Below, in pieces: positions 27,607 to 36,144 of a DNA stretch of 64,000 nucleotides; position 1 is the first letter of the stretch, and every line of letters starts with the position of its first letter. The notes under the pieces were generated by a model. That model made no database searches. It saw only the letters and a program-made list of their open reading frames with translations, and was not told the DNA's origin. Origin of the DNA: Bacteroidota bacterium (GTDB taxonomy: Bacteria; Bacteroidota; Bacteroidia; Bacteroidales; DTGW01); assembly GCA_029572965.1 (NCBI GenBank), contig JAKPQD010000143.1, forward strand, positions 62,001 to 126,000, given 5' to 3'. Made by a program: the position numbers and the translations under genes.

Positions 27607-27888
27607 TTATTTATACAAGCAAAGGTAAGGAGTATCCTGGTCGCATTTAACTTTAAACTTTGAATCTTTAGCAACAACAAATGATTCAAACTTTTTATAT
27701 GTTTTCCACTCAGTTTCTCCGGCTTGTTTCACTTGCATCACCCCGGCAATTACTGTCATTACTTCAACAGTTGAAGTGCCAAATTCGTACTCGCCAGCAG
27801 CAATAACACCTATAGTTGTTCTGCCTTCTACAGTTTCGCAGCCTAAAGAAGCTACTTTTCCACCAAAATATTCGTTTGCTTTAAACAT
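27607..27888 (-). CDS. ppnP: Pyrimidine/purine nucleoside phosphorylase PpnP
   Basis: 93 residues from ATG 27888. An in-frame start at 27906 would lie inside the -7 box, so it is rejected. It is a single small cupin barrel (DUF1255) with NEYFGGKVASLGCETVEGRTTIGVI, the strand block STVEVMTVIAGVMQV and the ending YLCLYK. The E. coli homologue cleaves many nucleosides with phosphate. It probably heads the ppnP-S4-DUF4924 operon. Confidence 0.9.
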   Translation of the reverse strand: MFKANEYFGGKVASLGCETVEGRTTIGVIAAGEYEFGTSTVEVMTVIAGVMQVKQAGETEWKTYKKFESFVVAKDSKFKVKCDQDTPYLCLYK

Positions 27889-27903
27889 GTTTTTATTTTT
27901 TTG

Positions 27904-27934
27904 CAAAAGTAGCCGATATATACTAAAGTTTCAA
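27904..27934 (-). promoter_or_regulatory. Promoter of ppnP
   Basis: Minus strand TTG (27934-27932), 20 bp, TACTTTTG (27911-27904). The predicted start of transcription lies just before ATG 27888, giving a very short leader. Confidence 0.65.
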
Positions 27935-28015
27935 TGAATGGCGTAATTAATCTTTTACATAAATATTCATTTACATCAAAGGTTAAAAATTTTTACCATC
28001 AAAAATTTTATTATG

Positions 28016-28023
28016 TACCTTTG
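28016..28023 (+). promoter_or_regulatory. -7 box overlapping the first ATG of the GT51 gene
   Basis: TACCTTTG fits TAnnTTTG and begins 3 bp after an in-frame ATG at 28013. If it is used, that ATG is not transcribed and the start moves to TTG 28049. No -33 TTG is evident. Confidence 0.4.
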
Positions 28024-28048
28024 TTCCGTTTTTTTAAAATTTAAACCA

Positions 28049-29980
28049 TTGAAAAACAGAGTTATAGTGATAGTGGGTATTTTTGCAATACTCATGATTT
28101 CATTTTTTGTTGTGCGTAAGCCAATTGCTAATTATGCTTTAAGTAAAGTCCACGATAAAATTGAGTCGCGGTTGCACCTAAACTTTAAAGTTGAAAAAGC
28201 TGAGTTCAAAGGTTTGCTGGCTCTTAAGTTGTCTAATGTTTCTATCACTGATTCATTAATGGATACAACGTTGTATGCCAATGAAATACTTGTGCGCCCT
28301 AAGATTTGGTATTTGTTTACAGGAAAACTCAGGCTTAGAGAGCTTCATATCAATCAATCTTACATTAACATTGATAGCAGTATTGTCTCCTCTGTATTAA
28401 AGCATAAAAAGGATGAAAAAACAGACACTTTAGTTGTTGAGGTAAACTATAAGAAAACAGTGGAGCGGATTTTCGGGACTTTGTTTTCTCTTATACCTAA
28501 AAAAGTGGTTATTTCAGATTGTCGAATAACGATTTTGCCCAAGAAAATCACTGTTTCAGTTCCTGTGTTTACCATAGTCAAAGACAAAATGCAGGGAAAC
28601 ATTTCAGTTAATGATGATGTTTTAAAAAACTATTTCAGTATTCATGGAGAAATGGATAGCCATTGGGTTAGCTTTAGGCTTTTTAATGACAGTATTGAAG
28701 CTGATCATAAGAAAGTGACAGAAATGAATGACCGTTGGGGCATGGGGTTGATGTTTGATAGTATAACTTCGCTATTGCATTACAATGGTGTACAGGATGG
28801 TCGGGCCGAGGTAGTTTCAGAATTTAGCCTGTTCAACTTTTCTGTATTTCATAAAAAGCTTTCACCTGTGCCTGTTTCGTTTAGAAAACTTCAGATGAGT
28901 TTTGATTTTAAGGCTTCCGAACAGACATTATTTATAGATAGCTCGTCAGTTATCAGTTTTAACGGGTTTACTTTTTCTCCTTTCGTAAAATATTCTCGTA
29001 CAGACCATAAATACCTTGAGCTGGGGGTGAAAAATATGGAATTCTGTGCTGATAGTTTTTTCAGGGCTTTACCAGAAGGATTGTTTGAGAACATTAGGGA
29101 TATAAAGGCTGAGGGGAAATTAGCTTACAGGTTGAAGGTCAATATTATCTTAGATACTCCTGACAGTGTAAAAGTATTGTCAGATTTGGAAAGTAAAAAA
29201 TTTAGGATTGTTCGTTATGGGAATGCTAACTTCTCGATGCTGAACGATACGTTCCATTATACATTTTACGATCATGGGGTTCCTACATATTCGATGCTTG
29301 TTGGACAAGGTATTGGTGATTATACTCGGCTTGACCAAATAAGTGACTTTTTGAAATATGCTGTTCTTACATCTGAGGATGGCGGGTTCTTTTATCATCG
29401 TGGGTTCAATGTAGATGCCATTCAAGAGGCTATTGCTGAAAACATTAAAAAGAAACGTTTTGTTCGTGGGGCAAGTACCATTAGCATGCAGCTGGTTAAG
29501 AATGTTTTTCTGACCCGCAATAAAAACATTTCCCGCAAGCTTGAGGAAATAATGATTGTTTGGATGATTGAAAACCTGCACCTCGTGTCAAAAGAGAAAA
29601 TGTTTGAGGTATATCTCAATATTATCGAGTGGGGACCGGGAGTGTTTGGCATTAAGCAGGCGGCCAATTATTACTTTAGCAAAAAGCCTTCAGAGCTAAC
29701 ACTTGAAGAAAGTATCTTTTTGGCAGCTATTATCCCTTCTCCTAAAGCTTTCAAATATTGTTTTGATGAAAATAAACAGTTAAAAAGCTGTTACGATGGT
29801 TATTATAAGATGTTAAGCAACATTATGCTAAGCCGTAACCAGATTACTGTTACCGATACAGCCGGGTTAAAAGCAAATGTAATACTGAAAGGCAGGGCTT
29901 TAGAAGCTTTGAAAAAAGACACAGCTATGGTTGTTGATTCTGTTGAAATTGATGAGCCTTTCATGTTTCTTACTGAATAA
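28049..29980 (+). CDS. AsmA-like N-terminus fused to GT51 peptidoglycan glycosyltransferase
   Basis: About 643 residues from TTG 28049 (655 from ATG 28013, which the -7 box overlaps). One membrane helix lies near the N-terminus. It is followed by about 380 residues of beta-rich AsmA/DUF-like sequence (KLSNVSITDSLMDTTLYANEI). The C-terminal GT51 domain starts with the catalytic-Glu block LTSEDGGFFYHRGF, then RGASTISMQLVKNVFLT, RKLEEI and YLNIIEWGPGVFGI. No transpeptidase domain is present, so it polymerises glycan only. The AsmA-like part may tether it to envelope lipid flow. Confidence 0.85.
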   Translation: MKNRVIVIVGIFAILMISFFVVRKPIANYALSKVHDKIESRLHLNFKVEKAEFKGLLALKLSNVSITDSLMDTTLYANEILVRPKIWYLFTGKLRLRELHINQSYINIDSSIVSSVLKHKKDEKTDTLVVEVNYKKTVERIFGTLFSLIPKKVVISDCRITILPKKITVSVPVFTIVKDKMQGNISVNDDVLKNYFSIHGEMDSHWVSFRLFNDSIEADHKKVTEMNDRWGMGLMFDSITSLLHYNGVQDGRAEVVSEFSLFNFSVFHKKLSPVPVSFRKLQMSFDFKASEQTLFIDSSSVISFNGFTFSPFVKYSRTDHKYLELGVKNMEFCADSFFRALPEGLFENIRDIKAEGKLAYRLKVNIILDTPDSVKVLSDLESKKFRIVRYGNANFSMLNDTFHYTFYDHGVPTYSMLVGQGIGDYTRLDQISDFLKYAVLTSEDGGFFYHRGFNVDAIQEAIAENIKKKRFVRGASTISMQLVKNVFLTRNKNISRKLEEIMIVWMIENLHLVSKEKMFEVYLNIIEWGPGVFGIKQAANYYFSKKPSELTLEESIFLAAIIPSPKAFKYCFDENKQLKSCYDGYYKMLSNIMLSRNQITVTDTAGLKANVILKGRALEALKKDTAMVVDSVEIDEPFMFLTE

Positions 29981-29985
29981 AAGAA

Positions 29986-30015
29986 AAGCCTGTCAAGTGC
30001 TGAGCTGACAGGCTT
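29986..30015. terminator. Bidirectional terminator between GT51 gene and sodB
   Basis: AAGCCTGTCA (29986-29995) pairs with TGACAGGCTT (30006-30015) across a 10-base loop, between convergent genes. The flanking T-runs are weak. Confidence 0.6.
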
Positions 30016-30042
30016 CACAAAACAACATGATATAAACGAAAC

Positions 30043-30645
30043 TTATTCTTTAAACCTTTTAGCCACTTCGTTCCAGTTGATTACATTCCAGAAAGCAGCA
30101 ATATAATCGGGTCTGCGGTTTTGATATTTCAGGTAGTAAGCATGTTCCCAAACATCCAATCCCAGAATTGGTTTGCCTTTTACATCAGCCACGTCCATCA
30201 ACGGGTTGTCCTGATTGGGAGTTGATGTTACTGCCAGTGATCCATCTGCTTTTACAACCAGCCAGGCCCACCCGCTTCCAAAACGCGTTGCGGCTGCATT
30301 TGACAGTTGTTCTTTGAATTTGTCAAAAGAACCAAATGTTTTGTTTATTGCATCGGCCAAATCTCCTTGGGGAACCCCGCCTCCATTGGGCGACATCACT
30401 TTCCAAAATAAGTTGTGGTTATAAAAACCTCCACCGTTATTCCGCACAGCTACAGGATAGGCTGATATGTTTTTAATAATTTCATCAATATTGTCCGGAG
30501 CCGAAGGAATTGCAGCCAATGCATTATTCAGGTTGTTGATATATGCCTGGTGGTGCTTGGTATGGTGTATTTCCATCGTTAACGCATCGATATGCGGCTC
30601 AAGTGCATTGTATGCGTAGTCTAATTTAGGTAATTCGAATGCCAT
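30043..30645 (-). CDS. sodB: Superoxide dismutase, Fe/Mn type
   Basis: 200 residues. Metal ligands are visible as H27 (MEIHHTKHH), H77 (YNHNLFW) and the Asp and His of DVWEHAYY. It dismutates superoxide in the cytosol. Fe versus Mn choice cannot be settled by eye. It stands alone with its own upstream gap (30646-30860), in which no gene was seen. It indicates at least occasional oxygen exposure in a diazotroph. Confidence 0.95.
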   Translation of the reverse strand: MAFELPKLDYAYNALEPHIDALTMEIHHTKHHQAYINNLNNALAAIPSAPDNIDEIIKNISAYPVAVRNNGGGFYNHNLFWKVMSPNGGGVPQGDLADAINKTFGSFDKFKEQLSNAAATRFGSGWAWLVVKADGSLAVTSTPNQDNPLMDVADVKGKPILGLDVWEHAYYLKYQNRRPDYIAAFWNVINWNEVAKRFKE

Positions 30646-30860
30646 AGTATTTCATTTTTAAGTTTAACTTCTGTATTTATTAGTTAAACATGGGAAAATG
30701 AGTTTTGTTTAATTTAGATTAAATAAAAATAATAAATTTTAAAAAATGATACAATAACTTGAAAAACTGTGTGTTAATTCACAATAAATTTAAAGAGAGA
30801 ATTTTTACAAAACGGTTTTAGAAATATTATTAACCTTTGGAGAATTAATCGAATCAACTT

Positions 30861-32762
30861 TTATATCATCTCCAGCACCTTCCTTGCTATGCCTTCTGCA
30901 TCAAAACCGCACAGATGGTGCAGCTCAGCTACAGTGCCATGCTCGATAAACTTATCGGGAACGCCCATACGGACGATTTGTCCTTTGTATCCTTTTTCCA
31001 TAGCGTATTCTATCACGGCAGAGCCAAATCCACCAACAATAGTGCCGTCTTCGATGGTTATTATTTTGCCAAAGCTTGAAAAAACTTCATCTAAGATATC
31101 TGTATCTATGGGTTTTACAAAACGCATGTCATAATGGGCGGGTTTAACCTGGTGTTCTGTCTCGAGCTTTTGAATAGCGCTTTGCACAAAGTTGCCCGGA
31201 TGGCCAACAGATAAAATGGCTATTTTCTCTCCGTCAGAAACTTTTCGTCCTTTGCCAATAGCCATTTCAGTAAATGGTTGTATCCAGTCAACTGTTACAC
31301 CTGCTCCACGAGGATATCGTATAGCAAAAGGCCCGTAGTTTTTATGCTGAGCGGTGTACATCATGTTGCGAAGCTCAACCTCATTCATTGGAGCTGCAAT
31401 GATAATATTTGGGACACATCGCAAAAAGGCCATGTCAAACACTCCATGATGTGTAGCCCCGTCTTCGCCTACCAATCCGCCACGGTCAAAGCAGAAAACC
31501 ACCTGTAGCCCTTGCAAAGCTACATCGTGTATTATCTGGTCGTAGGCCCTTTGGGCAAAAGATGAATATATGTTGCAAAAGGGGACAAGCCCTTGGGTAG
31601 CCATGCCGGCAGCAAAAGTAACGGCATGTTCTTCAGCAATGCCTACATCAAAGCAGCGATCGGGCATTTCCTGCATCATGATGTTGAGAGAGCATCCTGT
31701 GGGCATAGCTGGGGTGATGCCTACTATTTTTTTGTTTGTTTTGGCCAGTTCGAGAATGGTAAGGCCAAAAACATCCTGATATCGTGGCGGTTTATTTTTA
31801 TTGTCCGAACTGGCCACTATTTCACCTGTTTCTTTGTTGAACTTTCCGGGGGCATGCCAAATGGTTTTGTTTTCCTCTGCAAACTTGTAGCCTTTACCTT
31901 TGGTGGTCATGATGTGCAATAGCTTTGGCCCGGGAATATCTTTCAGGTCAGAAAGTATATTGACCAACTGCCTGATGTTGTGCCCGTCAACAGGGCCAAA
32001 ATAGCGAAAATGCAACGCTTCAAACAGGTTGCCCTGGTGCATCAGGATTGACTTCAGCCCATTCTCAATTTTCTGGACAGCAGAGCGCGTTTTGGGGCCA
32101 AACTTATGTAAACGCCCCATGGCATTCCAGACGTCGGTTTTTATTTTGTTGTAAGTCTTGGAAATGGTGATGTGCGTAAGGTAATCGTTCAAAGCCCCTA
32201 CATTGGGGTCGATGGCCATGTTGTTGTCGTTGAGGATAACCAGAATATTGGAGTTTAGATGCCCGGCCTGGTTGAGGCCTTCAAAAGCCAGCCCTCCGGT
32301 AAGGCTTCCATCTCCAATAATGGCTACTGTCCGGCGGTCTTTATCATTGTTCATTTTAGCAGCAGTGGTTATGCCGAGAGCTGCTGATATTGAGGTAGAA
32401 GCATGTCCAACTCCGAATGCATCGTAAATACTTTCTTCACGTTTTGGAAATCCGCTTAATCCTCCCATTTTACGGTTAGTGTGAAAAATATCTTTTCGTC
32501 CTGTCAGTATTTTATGGGCATAGGCCTGATGACCTGTATCCCACACTATTTGGTCGTAAGGAGTATTGTAAATGTAATGCAGGGCAACGGCTAATTCAAC
32601 AGCTCCAAGACTTGCACCAAAATGCCCGGGGTTGGTGCACATCTCATCAATGATAAACTCACGAAGTTCATCACATAATGCATTGAGCTGTGTAACCTGA
32701 AGCTTTTTCAGGTCTGAGGGGAATTTTATTTGGTCGAGCAGCGGATATGGGCTGTTACTCAT
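30861..32762 (-). CDS. dxs: 1-deoxy-D-xylulose-5-phosphate synthase
   Basis: 633 residues from ATG 32762. An upstream TTG at 32783 lies in the -7 box and is rejected. Thiamine diphosphate binding is at GDGSLTGGLAFEGLNQAG...NDN. Other blocks are GHQAYAHKILTGR, GPVDGHNI and the transketolase pyrimidine domain FDVGIAEEHAVTFAAG with DRGGLVGEDGATHHG. It makes DXP for isoprenoids (thus the substrate chain for uppS), thiamine and, with PdxJ, pyridoxal phosphate. Confidence 0.97.
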   Translation of the reverse strand: MSNSPYPLLDQIKFPSDLKKLQVTQLNALCDELREFIIDEMCTNPGHFGASLGAVELAVALHYIYNTPYDQIVWDTGHQAYAHKILTGRKDIFHTNRKMGGLSGFPKREESIYDAFGVGHASTSISAALGITTAAKMNNDKDRRTVAIIGDGSLTGGLAFEGLNQAGHLNSNILVILNDNNMAIDPNVGALNDYLTHITISKTYNKIKTDVWNAMGRLHKFGPKTRSAVQKIENGLKSILMHQGNLFEALHFRYFGPVDGHNIRQLVNILSDLKDIPGPKLLHIMTTKGKGYKFAEENKTIWHAPGKFNKETGEIVASSDNKNKPPRYQDVFGLTILELAKTNKKIVGITPAMPTGCSLNIMMQEMPDRCFDVGIAEEHAVTFAAGMATQGLVPFCNIYSSFAQRAYDQIIHDVALQGLQVVFCFDRGGLVGEDGATHHGVFDMAFLRCVPNIIIAAPMNEVELRNMMYTAQHKNYGPFAIRYPRGAGVTVDWIQPFTEMAIGKGRKVSDGEKIAILSVGHPGNFVQSAIQKLETEHQVKPAHYDMRFVKPIDTDILDEVFSSFGKIITIEDGTIVGGFGSAVIEYAMEKGYKGQIVRMGVPDKFIEHGTVAELHHLCGFDAEGIARKVLEMI

Positions 32763-32780
32763 CTTACATTCAAAATTTTT

Positions 32781-32788
32781 CAAAGATA
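32781..32788 (-). promoter_or_regulatory. -7 box of dxs
   Basis: TATCTTTG on the minus strand, 18 bp upstream of ATG 32762, fits TAnnTTTG. Confidence 0.6.
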
Positions 32789-32935
32789 AAAATTATATAA
32801 CGAAAGTGTCACGCGTTTTCGTTTATTTTCCCTGCGCTTGTTGTTGGAAATGCAAAGCGTTAAGGGAAAGCATAAAGGCTGTATAGAAAAGCAAAAGCTT
32901 TGGCAAAAAAGTAAACGTAATTTGTTAAGTTCCTT

Positions 32936-32943
32936 TATCTTTG
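32936..32943 (+). promoter_or_regulatory. -7 box of the membrane protein at 32969
   Basis: TATCTTTG on the plus strand, 25 bp before the ATG. No TTTG lies at the ideal upstream distance. Confidence 0.5.
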
Positions 32944-32968
32944 GCCGAAACAATATAAAACAGAATAG

Positions 32969-33445
32969 ATGGAATTTAAAGAGTTGACAGAATCTGATGG
33001 CTGGAAAAAATTTGAAATAAAACTTGAGAAACTTGGAGCATTAGTACTTTTGGTGGGATTGATAGTGCATTTACTGAATGTTAATCCCAACAGGCCAAAT
33101 TACTTGCTGGTTGTTGGGCTTTCAACACTTACAATAGTTTATTTTTTCTGCGGTTTCAAAGAATTGAAATCTACTGATTATGTATCCAGTATCTTTTTCA
33201 GGATTTATGGATGGGGACTGGCAATAACCTCTGTGTCGCTTATGTTTACTTTGATGCAATGGCCTATACACAAAAACAGCCTGCTTATTTCTATAGGGCT
33301 TTTGGCGGTATCGTTAATATTGGCATTGAAGTTTAGAAATGAGGAGAACAAGCAACAGATAAACTATATTTTTTTTATCAGGATAGGTGTAGCCCTGGTT
33401 TTGGCAGGTGTGGTCTATTATACAAAGGTTATGGGCGCTTATTGA
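32969..33445 (+). CDS. Integral membrane protein of unknown function
   Basis: 158 residues with a charged N-terminal tail (WKKFEIKLEKLG) and five predicted membrane helices, at about 22-42, 46-62, 74-94, 102-120 and 132-152. No family motif was recognised. Length and topology recall small Bacteroidota membrane proteins such as GldL, but the GldL signature is absent. It stands alone between dxs and the LytS/LytR pair. Confidence 0.65.
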   Translation: MEFKELTESDGWKKFEIKLEKLGALVLLVGLIVHLLNVNPNRPNYLLVVGLSTLTIVYFFCGFKELKSTDYVSSIFFRIYGWGLAITSVSLMFTLMQWPIHKNSLLISIGLLAVSLILALKFRNEENKQQINYIFFIRIGVALVLAGVVYYTKVMGAY

Positions 33446-33520
33446 TAATTAAAACCGTAAAGAATACTGAGAATAAACACGGAGGGCTGTAGCGGGTGCA
33501 AAGTTGATAATTCTCTTAGT

Positions 33521-34270
33521 TTACTTATCCAACCAGTTTTTAAACTGTGTAGCCCGCAGTTTGCTTACATAAATTTCTTTGTCCGAAGCAGGTTTGACTT
33601 GTATTTTCAGCTTTTGCCGGCCAAAGTTGTGGATCTTTTCAATACTTTCGACAGATAAAATAAATTGGCGGTTGGCCCTGAAAAACGCTTTGGCATTTAG
33701 TTCGTTTTCCAATTGGTCCAACGATTCGCTGATGATGTGGCGTTTGCCGCTTTTTGTAGTTAAAAAGGTAACGCCATCTTCCGATTCAAAATAGGCAACA
33801 TCGTTAACCATAATAGGAATAAGGTTGTCGCCATGATAGACAAGAAAACGTTCACGATATTCTTTATTAATAAAGTTTTTTAAAATGCTTTCGAAGTCTG
33901 TTGCCTGTTTTTCCTGGAGAATGGATTTATACTTGTTTAAACTTTCCTGCAGATCAGCTTGGTTTATAGGTTTGAGCAGGTAATCAATGCTGTAAAACTT
34001 GAAAGCATTGATGGCATACTCATCGTAAGCGGTAGTAAATATGATGGGGGTTTTGATTTTCAGTTGGCTAAATATCTTGAAACTCAAGTCATCGGCAAGC
34101 TGAATATCGCTCAGTATCAGGTCGGGTAGGGGATTAGTAGAAAACCATTCGATGCCTTCCTTCACGCTTTGAACAACGCCAACAATTTCGGCGTTTGCAT
34201 CACATTCCTTTACCAGCTTCATCAACCGGCGTGAAGCCGGCGCTTCGTCTTCTATAATAAGTATCTTCAT
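33521..34270 (-). CDS. LytR/AlgR-type response regulator (LytTR)
   Basis: 249 residues. The receiver domain has the acidic pair EDE near residue 7, phospho-acceptor D55 in LILSDIQL, the Thr in FTTAYDE and the Lys in LLKPINQ. The C-terminal LytTR DNA-binding domain is at about 145-249 (VNDVAYFESEDGVTFLTTKSG, FFRANRQFILSVESI). It is paired with the LytS-type kinase ending 33 bp upstream. Targets may include the nearby membrane protein and TonB-dependent receptor genes on the same strand. Confidence 0.92.
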   Translation of the reverse strand: MKILIIEDEAPASRRLMKLVKECDANAEIVGVVQSVKEGIEWFSTNPLPDLILSDIQLADDLSFKIFSQLKIKTPIIFTTAYDEYAINAFKFYSIDYLLKPINQADLQESLNKYKSILQEKQATDFESILKNFINKEYRERFLVYHGDNLIPIMVNDVAYFESEDGVTFLTTKSGKRHIISESLDQLENELNAKAFFRANRQFILSVESIEKIHNFGRQKLKIQVKPASDKEIYVSKLRATQFKNWLDK

Positions 34271-34303
34271 TTGTTTACATTAACTCATTTTCAAATTTAC
34301 TAG

Positions 34304-35365
34304 TTATCTCATTCCTTTTACCAGCGGCACTTTTACTGTAAACGCTGTTTCGGTATCTTCCACAATCACTTCTTTATTGGCCAGGAATCGGTATCGCTCG
34401 TTGATATTGTGCAGGCCTACTTTGGTGGACGATGGCATGATGTTACGCTTTTGCTTGTTATTGCAGACAATCAAAAACTCATCGCTGCAAACGATGTTGA
34501 CTTCCAGTTTTTTTTGCACTGATATTTCGTTGTGTTTTACAGCATTTTCGATGAGCAGTTGAATGGTAAGTGGCAGTATATAATATGTTTGGTGATGTTC
34601 GCAAATGTCAAGGTTCACTATCAGGCTGTCTTCAAACCTCATCCGCAGCAAATTGATGTATGACTGGGTAAATTTGATTTCAGTCGGCAGGTCAACCCAT
34701 GTTTCCTTTTGACTACTGAGCACATACCTGTAAACGACCGACAATTCCTGTATGTATGACACTGCTTTTTTGGAGTCTTCTTCAACTATAGCAGTGAGTG
34801 TGTTTAGCGAATTAAACAGAAAATGCGGGTTAAGCCTGCTGTTGAGGTTTTGAAACCGTGCTTCGGCGCTCTCCTTTTTGTATCGCTCATTTTCAAGGGC
34901 TGTATGGCTAAGTTTCAGAAATAGGTAAAAGCCTTCATAGATAACATTGATAAGGATTACAAACAGGAGGGTTGCAATAAAGAAATTTTTGAAATCAAAG
35001 CTGCTTGGGTCACAAAGGGTACCTGTTTTCTCGTATCCATAGCTATGGTTGAAATACATAAAAGAATAATCTAATGAAATGGATATAGCGCAGGAGAGCA
35101 GGACTTGAAGTGCAAAACGAAGGTACTCGTGGTTTTTAGGGAAATGGCGCCTGAAAGAAAAAATGATGTATCGAATGAGAAACCAAATAATTATAATGCC
35201 AACCAAGCCTGAAGCTAAATGATAAAAAAACAACTTGTTGAACACAAATGGATAAGGGGCAATAAACAATGTTGCAATGACAGCAAATAAGGGTATTGCA
35301 ATAAACTTAATCCGTTTCTCGACCTTGATAAATTCAGCTTCCAAGTGCTCTTCGCAAAACAACAT
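34304..35365 (-). CDS. LytS-type sensor histidine kinase
   Basis: 353 residues. Four membrane helices lie at about 20-155. The His_kinase domain carries the phospho-acceptor in LNPHFLFNSLNTL. The ATP-binding domain has LTIQLLIENAVKHN (N box) and VGLHNINERY. This is the 'NPHFLFN' family that pairs with LytTR regulators, encoded next. The signal is unknown and there is no large periplasmic sensor domain. Confidence 0.92.
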   Translation of the reverse strand: MLFCEEHLEAEFIKVEKRIKFIAIPLFAVIATLFIAPYPFVFNKLFFYHLASGLVGIIIIWFLIRYIIFSFRRHFPKNHEYLRFALQVLLSCAISISLDYSFMYFNHSYGYEKTGTLCDPSSFDFKNFFIATLLFVILINVIYEGFYLFLKLSHTALENERYKKESAEARFQNLNSRLNPHFLFNSLNTLTAIVEEDSKKAVSYIQELSVVYRYVLSSQKETWVDLPTEIKFTQSYINLLRMRFEDSLIVNLDICEHHQTYYILPLTIQLLIENAVKHNEISVQKKLEVNIVCSDEFLIVCNNKQKRNIMPSSTKVGLHNINERYRFLANKEVIVEDTETAFTVKVPLVKGMR

Positions 35366-35402
35366 AATCTTTTCTTTAAGTAATAAATTTTGTCAGTTCT
35401 TT

Positions 35403-35447
35403 TCACCCCAAACCCCTAAAGGGGCTTTGTCCAAGTCCCCTTTAGAG
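35403..35447. repeat. Dispersed palindromic repeat (CCCCTAAAGGGG type)
   Basis: CACCCCAAACCCCTAAAGGGGCTTTG (quoted in part) contains CCCCT-AA-AGGGG and partly pairs with CCCCTTTAGAGG downstream. A close copy in the opposite orientation lies at 59770-59795 upstream of nifH. Confidence 0.65.
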
Positions 35448-35492
35448 GTAATTACGTCTAAAAACAATGCCTTTCTTAATATTTACATCAAA

Positions 35493-35918
35493 TTAAAAAT
35501 ACTTTCTGGTCAGCATCAAAGGTATAATTATTATCAGCAATAACAGCAAGTTGAAAACAGCGTTGAGATAAACCTTGTAATAGATAGAAATAATTTCATC
35601 TATTGGGAACCAGGCCAATACTGATATTAATAATGCCTTCCAGGCCCATAATTGTTGCTTTTTAAAGGCATTGTTTATCACCATCAGCATCAACGTGCAC
35701 CATGCTATCATAACAGCCCCGGTAAGCCCATAGATGAAGCCCTGAAAGTTCCTGGCTGCCATATCAGGCTCATTGCCTGAGCCCCAAAAAGGAGTATTGA
35801 CAATGCTATTGAAAATAAAGCTGTCGCTTTGATTGAAAAAAGCCATATATGCCCCGGTGGCTATCATTGCAACCATTACAGCATTGAGCCAATTGTAGTA
35901 GAATTTGAAGTTTTTCAT
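35493..35918 (-). CDS. Small integral membrane protein, unknown function
   Basis: 141 residues with four predicted membrane helices, at about 9-27, 62-83, 93-110 and 119-137. An acidic loop, GSGNEPDMAARN, lies between the first two. No family was recognised. It is upstream of the LytS/LytR genes on the same strand, so regulation by or cotranscription with them is possible, though about 130 bp with a repeat lies between. Confidence 0.6.
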   Translation of the reverse strand: MKNFKFYYNWLNAVMVAMIATGAYMAFFNQSDSFIFNSIVNTPFWGSGNEPDMAARNFQGFIYGLTGAVMIAWCTLMLMVINNAFKKQQLWAWKALLISVLAWFPIDEIISIYYKVYLNAVFNLLLLLIIIIPLMLTRKYF

Positions 35919-35950
35919 TTTTTTTGTTTTTCATTTTTTTCAAGCTTTAA

Positions 35951-36086
35951 ATTCCACCCCCTGCCCCCGCCAGCGGGGGATAGCTATTATTAGCTTTTAT
36001 CTTAATTTGACAGATAGTTCTATTTAATAATAACAGATTAACAAGAATGATAACTGTCCCCCGCTGGCGGGGGTAGGGGTGGATTT
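35951..36086. repeat. Inverted pair of REP-like hairpins
   Basis: CCCCCGC-CA-GCGGGGG at about 35963-35979 and CCCCCGC-TG-GCGGGGG at 36058-36073 are each hairpins. With their flanks (TTCCACCCCCTG and TAGGGGTGGATTT) they are inverted copies of one another around an AT-rich 75-bp core. The gap holds no gene. Confidence 0.75.
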
Positions 36087-36144
36087 ATCAACAAAGAACA
36101 AATATGTCATAACATTTTTGGTATCCGTAATTTGTCATCAGTCA

